DNA from: Azophilus sp965221755
GTDB lineage: Bacteria > Pseudomonadota > Gammaproteobacteria > Pseudomonadales > Azotimanducaceae
NCBI GenBank assembly: GCA_965221755.1
Contig: OZ244921.1
Span: forward strand, 248,001 to 312,000
Length of the DNA: 64,000 bases
Reading direction: 5' to 3'
In this document: piece by piece, positions 63,469-64,000 of the stretch
How positions within the stretch are numbered: the stretch's first letter is position 1
Layout: each line of letters opens with the position of its first letter
The notes under the pieces: generated by a model
What the model was told of the DNA's origin: nothing
Seen by the model: the letters and a program-made list of their open reading frames with translations, nothing else
Databases searched by the model: none
Translations under genes and position numbers: made by a program

Positions 63469-64000
63469 ATCCCCGCCATTTGGCAAGCATCCGCAGGATC
63501 GACGGCTCGCTGGTGTAGTCCGCCAAGTCCGCAAAGCCGACCCAAGCCAAGGCGTGGGACTCCTCGCCCACCGTGAAGTCGTCGCTTGCGGCGCGCAGGG
63601 CGTAGCGCACGTCGTAGTGGAAGTGGGCTGGTTCGGCGTGGGCCGGCCCCGCTTTGCGGGCTGGAATGGCGTGGACGTCGATGTCCAGGGGCACGTCCGA
63701 GCAGGCCTCGACCTCAAGGCCGGACTCCTCCGCAGCCTCGCGCAGGGCCGTGCGCAAGGTGTCCGAATCGCCGTCGCAGTGGCCGCCCGGCTGCAGCCAG
63801 CGGTTCAGCTTGCGGTGGTGGGTGAGCAGCGCTTGGCCGCCGCTGGGGCCGATCAGCCAGGCGCTGGCCGTGACGTGGCCGGGCAGGCAGTCCCGATGGA
63901 AGCAGCGTTTGTGGCGCCGGACGAAGTCGAGGAACCGGTCTGCGGTTGCCGCTTCACCGGGATGCTGCACCCGATAGGCTTCAAGGTCGCCGATCAGTTT
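63455..64000 (-). CDS. NUDIX hydrolase (5' end beyond the window)
   Basis: At least 181 codons. NUDIX box variant GGHCDGDSDTLRTALREAAEESGLE, with REAAEESG as the metal-binding core; upstream HVTASAWLI and HHRKLNRWLQPGG are typical of a NUDIX subgroup. The frame continues unbroken to 64000, with conserved-looking residues (LIGDLEAYR) before the GTG at 63970, so the true start is probably outside. Confidence 0.85.
   Translation of the reverse strand, partial: KLIGDLEAYRVQHPGEAATADRFLDFVRRHKRCFHRDCLPGHVTASAWLIGPSGGQALLTHHRKLNRWLQPGGHCDGDSDTLRTALREAAEESGLEVEACSDVPLDIDVHAIPARKAGPAHAEPAHFHYDVRYALRAASDDFTVGEESHALAWVGFADLADYTSEPSILRMLAKWRGFRAT

Overview
The window is GC-rich, gene-dense DNA from an uncultured gammaproteobacterium. 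The evidence is a classical gammaproteobacterial gene order: rplM-rpsI-petABC-sspAB, DUF721/M23/secA/argJ, lppC-yraN-dolP beside rsmI, rsmI..rnpB-mraZ, and the dcw (division and cell wall) cluster. Outer-membrane features (TonB receptor, autotransporter, outer-membrane lipoproteins) show a diderm cell. Genes are tightly packed, with many 4-base ATGA stop/start overlaps. No tRNA, 16S/23S/5S rRNA or CRISPR array was found.

Layout. 1-756: end fragments of two genes (an ATPase C-terminus and a PD-(D/E)XK protein), ending at a GT/G18 tract that abuts rluB. 757-5355: trpS-scpA-scpB-rluB operon and a YciO/Sua5 gene. 5569-10915: type IV pilus locus (minor pilin, pilA, divergent pilBCD) carrying a 258-bp MITE between the two pilin genes. 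11078-16398: argJ, secA and an M23 peptidase, all on the minus strand. 16623-20788: DciA-like DUF721, dolP, yraN, lppC and rsmI. 21131-32264: an 11-kb accessory island between rsmI and rnpB, bounded by direct copies of a dispersed two-hairpin repeat. It holds SDR, GST, a double CoA-transferase, TetR, a CitE-type lyase, an acyl-CoA dehydrogenase and two MaoC hydratases, followed by decayed genes (isoquinoline-oxidoreductase-like fragment, ankyrin lipoprotein fragment, HNH-like gene, IS1595-type remnant). 32358-47222: rnpB and the dcw cluster mraZ-rsmH-ftsL-ftsI-murE-mraY-murD-ftsW-murC-ftsQ-ftsA-ftsZ-ftsZ. murF, murG, murB/ddl and lpxC are absent from their usual places, and ftsZ is tandemly duplicated. 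47307-52121: sspB, sspA, petCBA, rpsI and rplM (minus strand). 52386-64000: a decayed fibronectin-III/Calx-beta autotransporter gene, a coiled-coil PD-(D/E)XK protein, a TonB receptor, an ATPase fragment, a deazaflavin-type reductase, a HigBA-like toxin-antitoxin pair, a MAPEG protein and a partial NUDIX gene.

How it fits together. Most of the window is core machinery: rRNA modification, chromosome condensation, Sec export, peptidoglycan precursor synthesis and septation, and the cytochrome bc1 complex. The island genes could form a route activating, oxidising, hydrating and cleaving a branched C5 dicarboxylate-type acyl-CoA under TetR control; this is inferred from families and order only. 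The most unusual points are the two ftsZ copies (near-identical over about 1.1 kb, then sharply diverged), the pared-down dcw cluster, a MITE that sits exactly in the pilA stop codon while a decayed relative encodes the start of rluB, and the dispersed two-hairpin repeat that frames the island.
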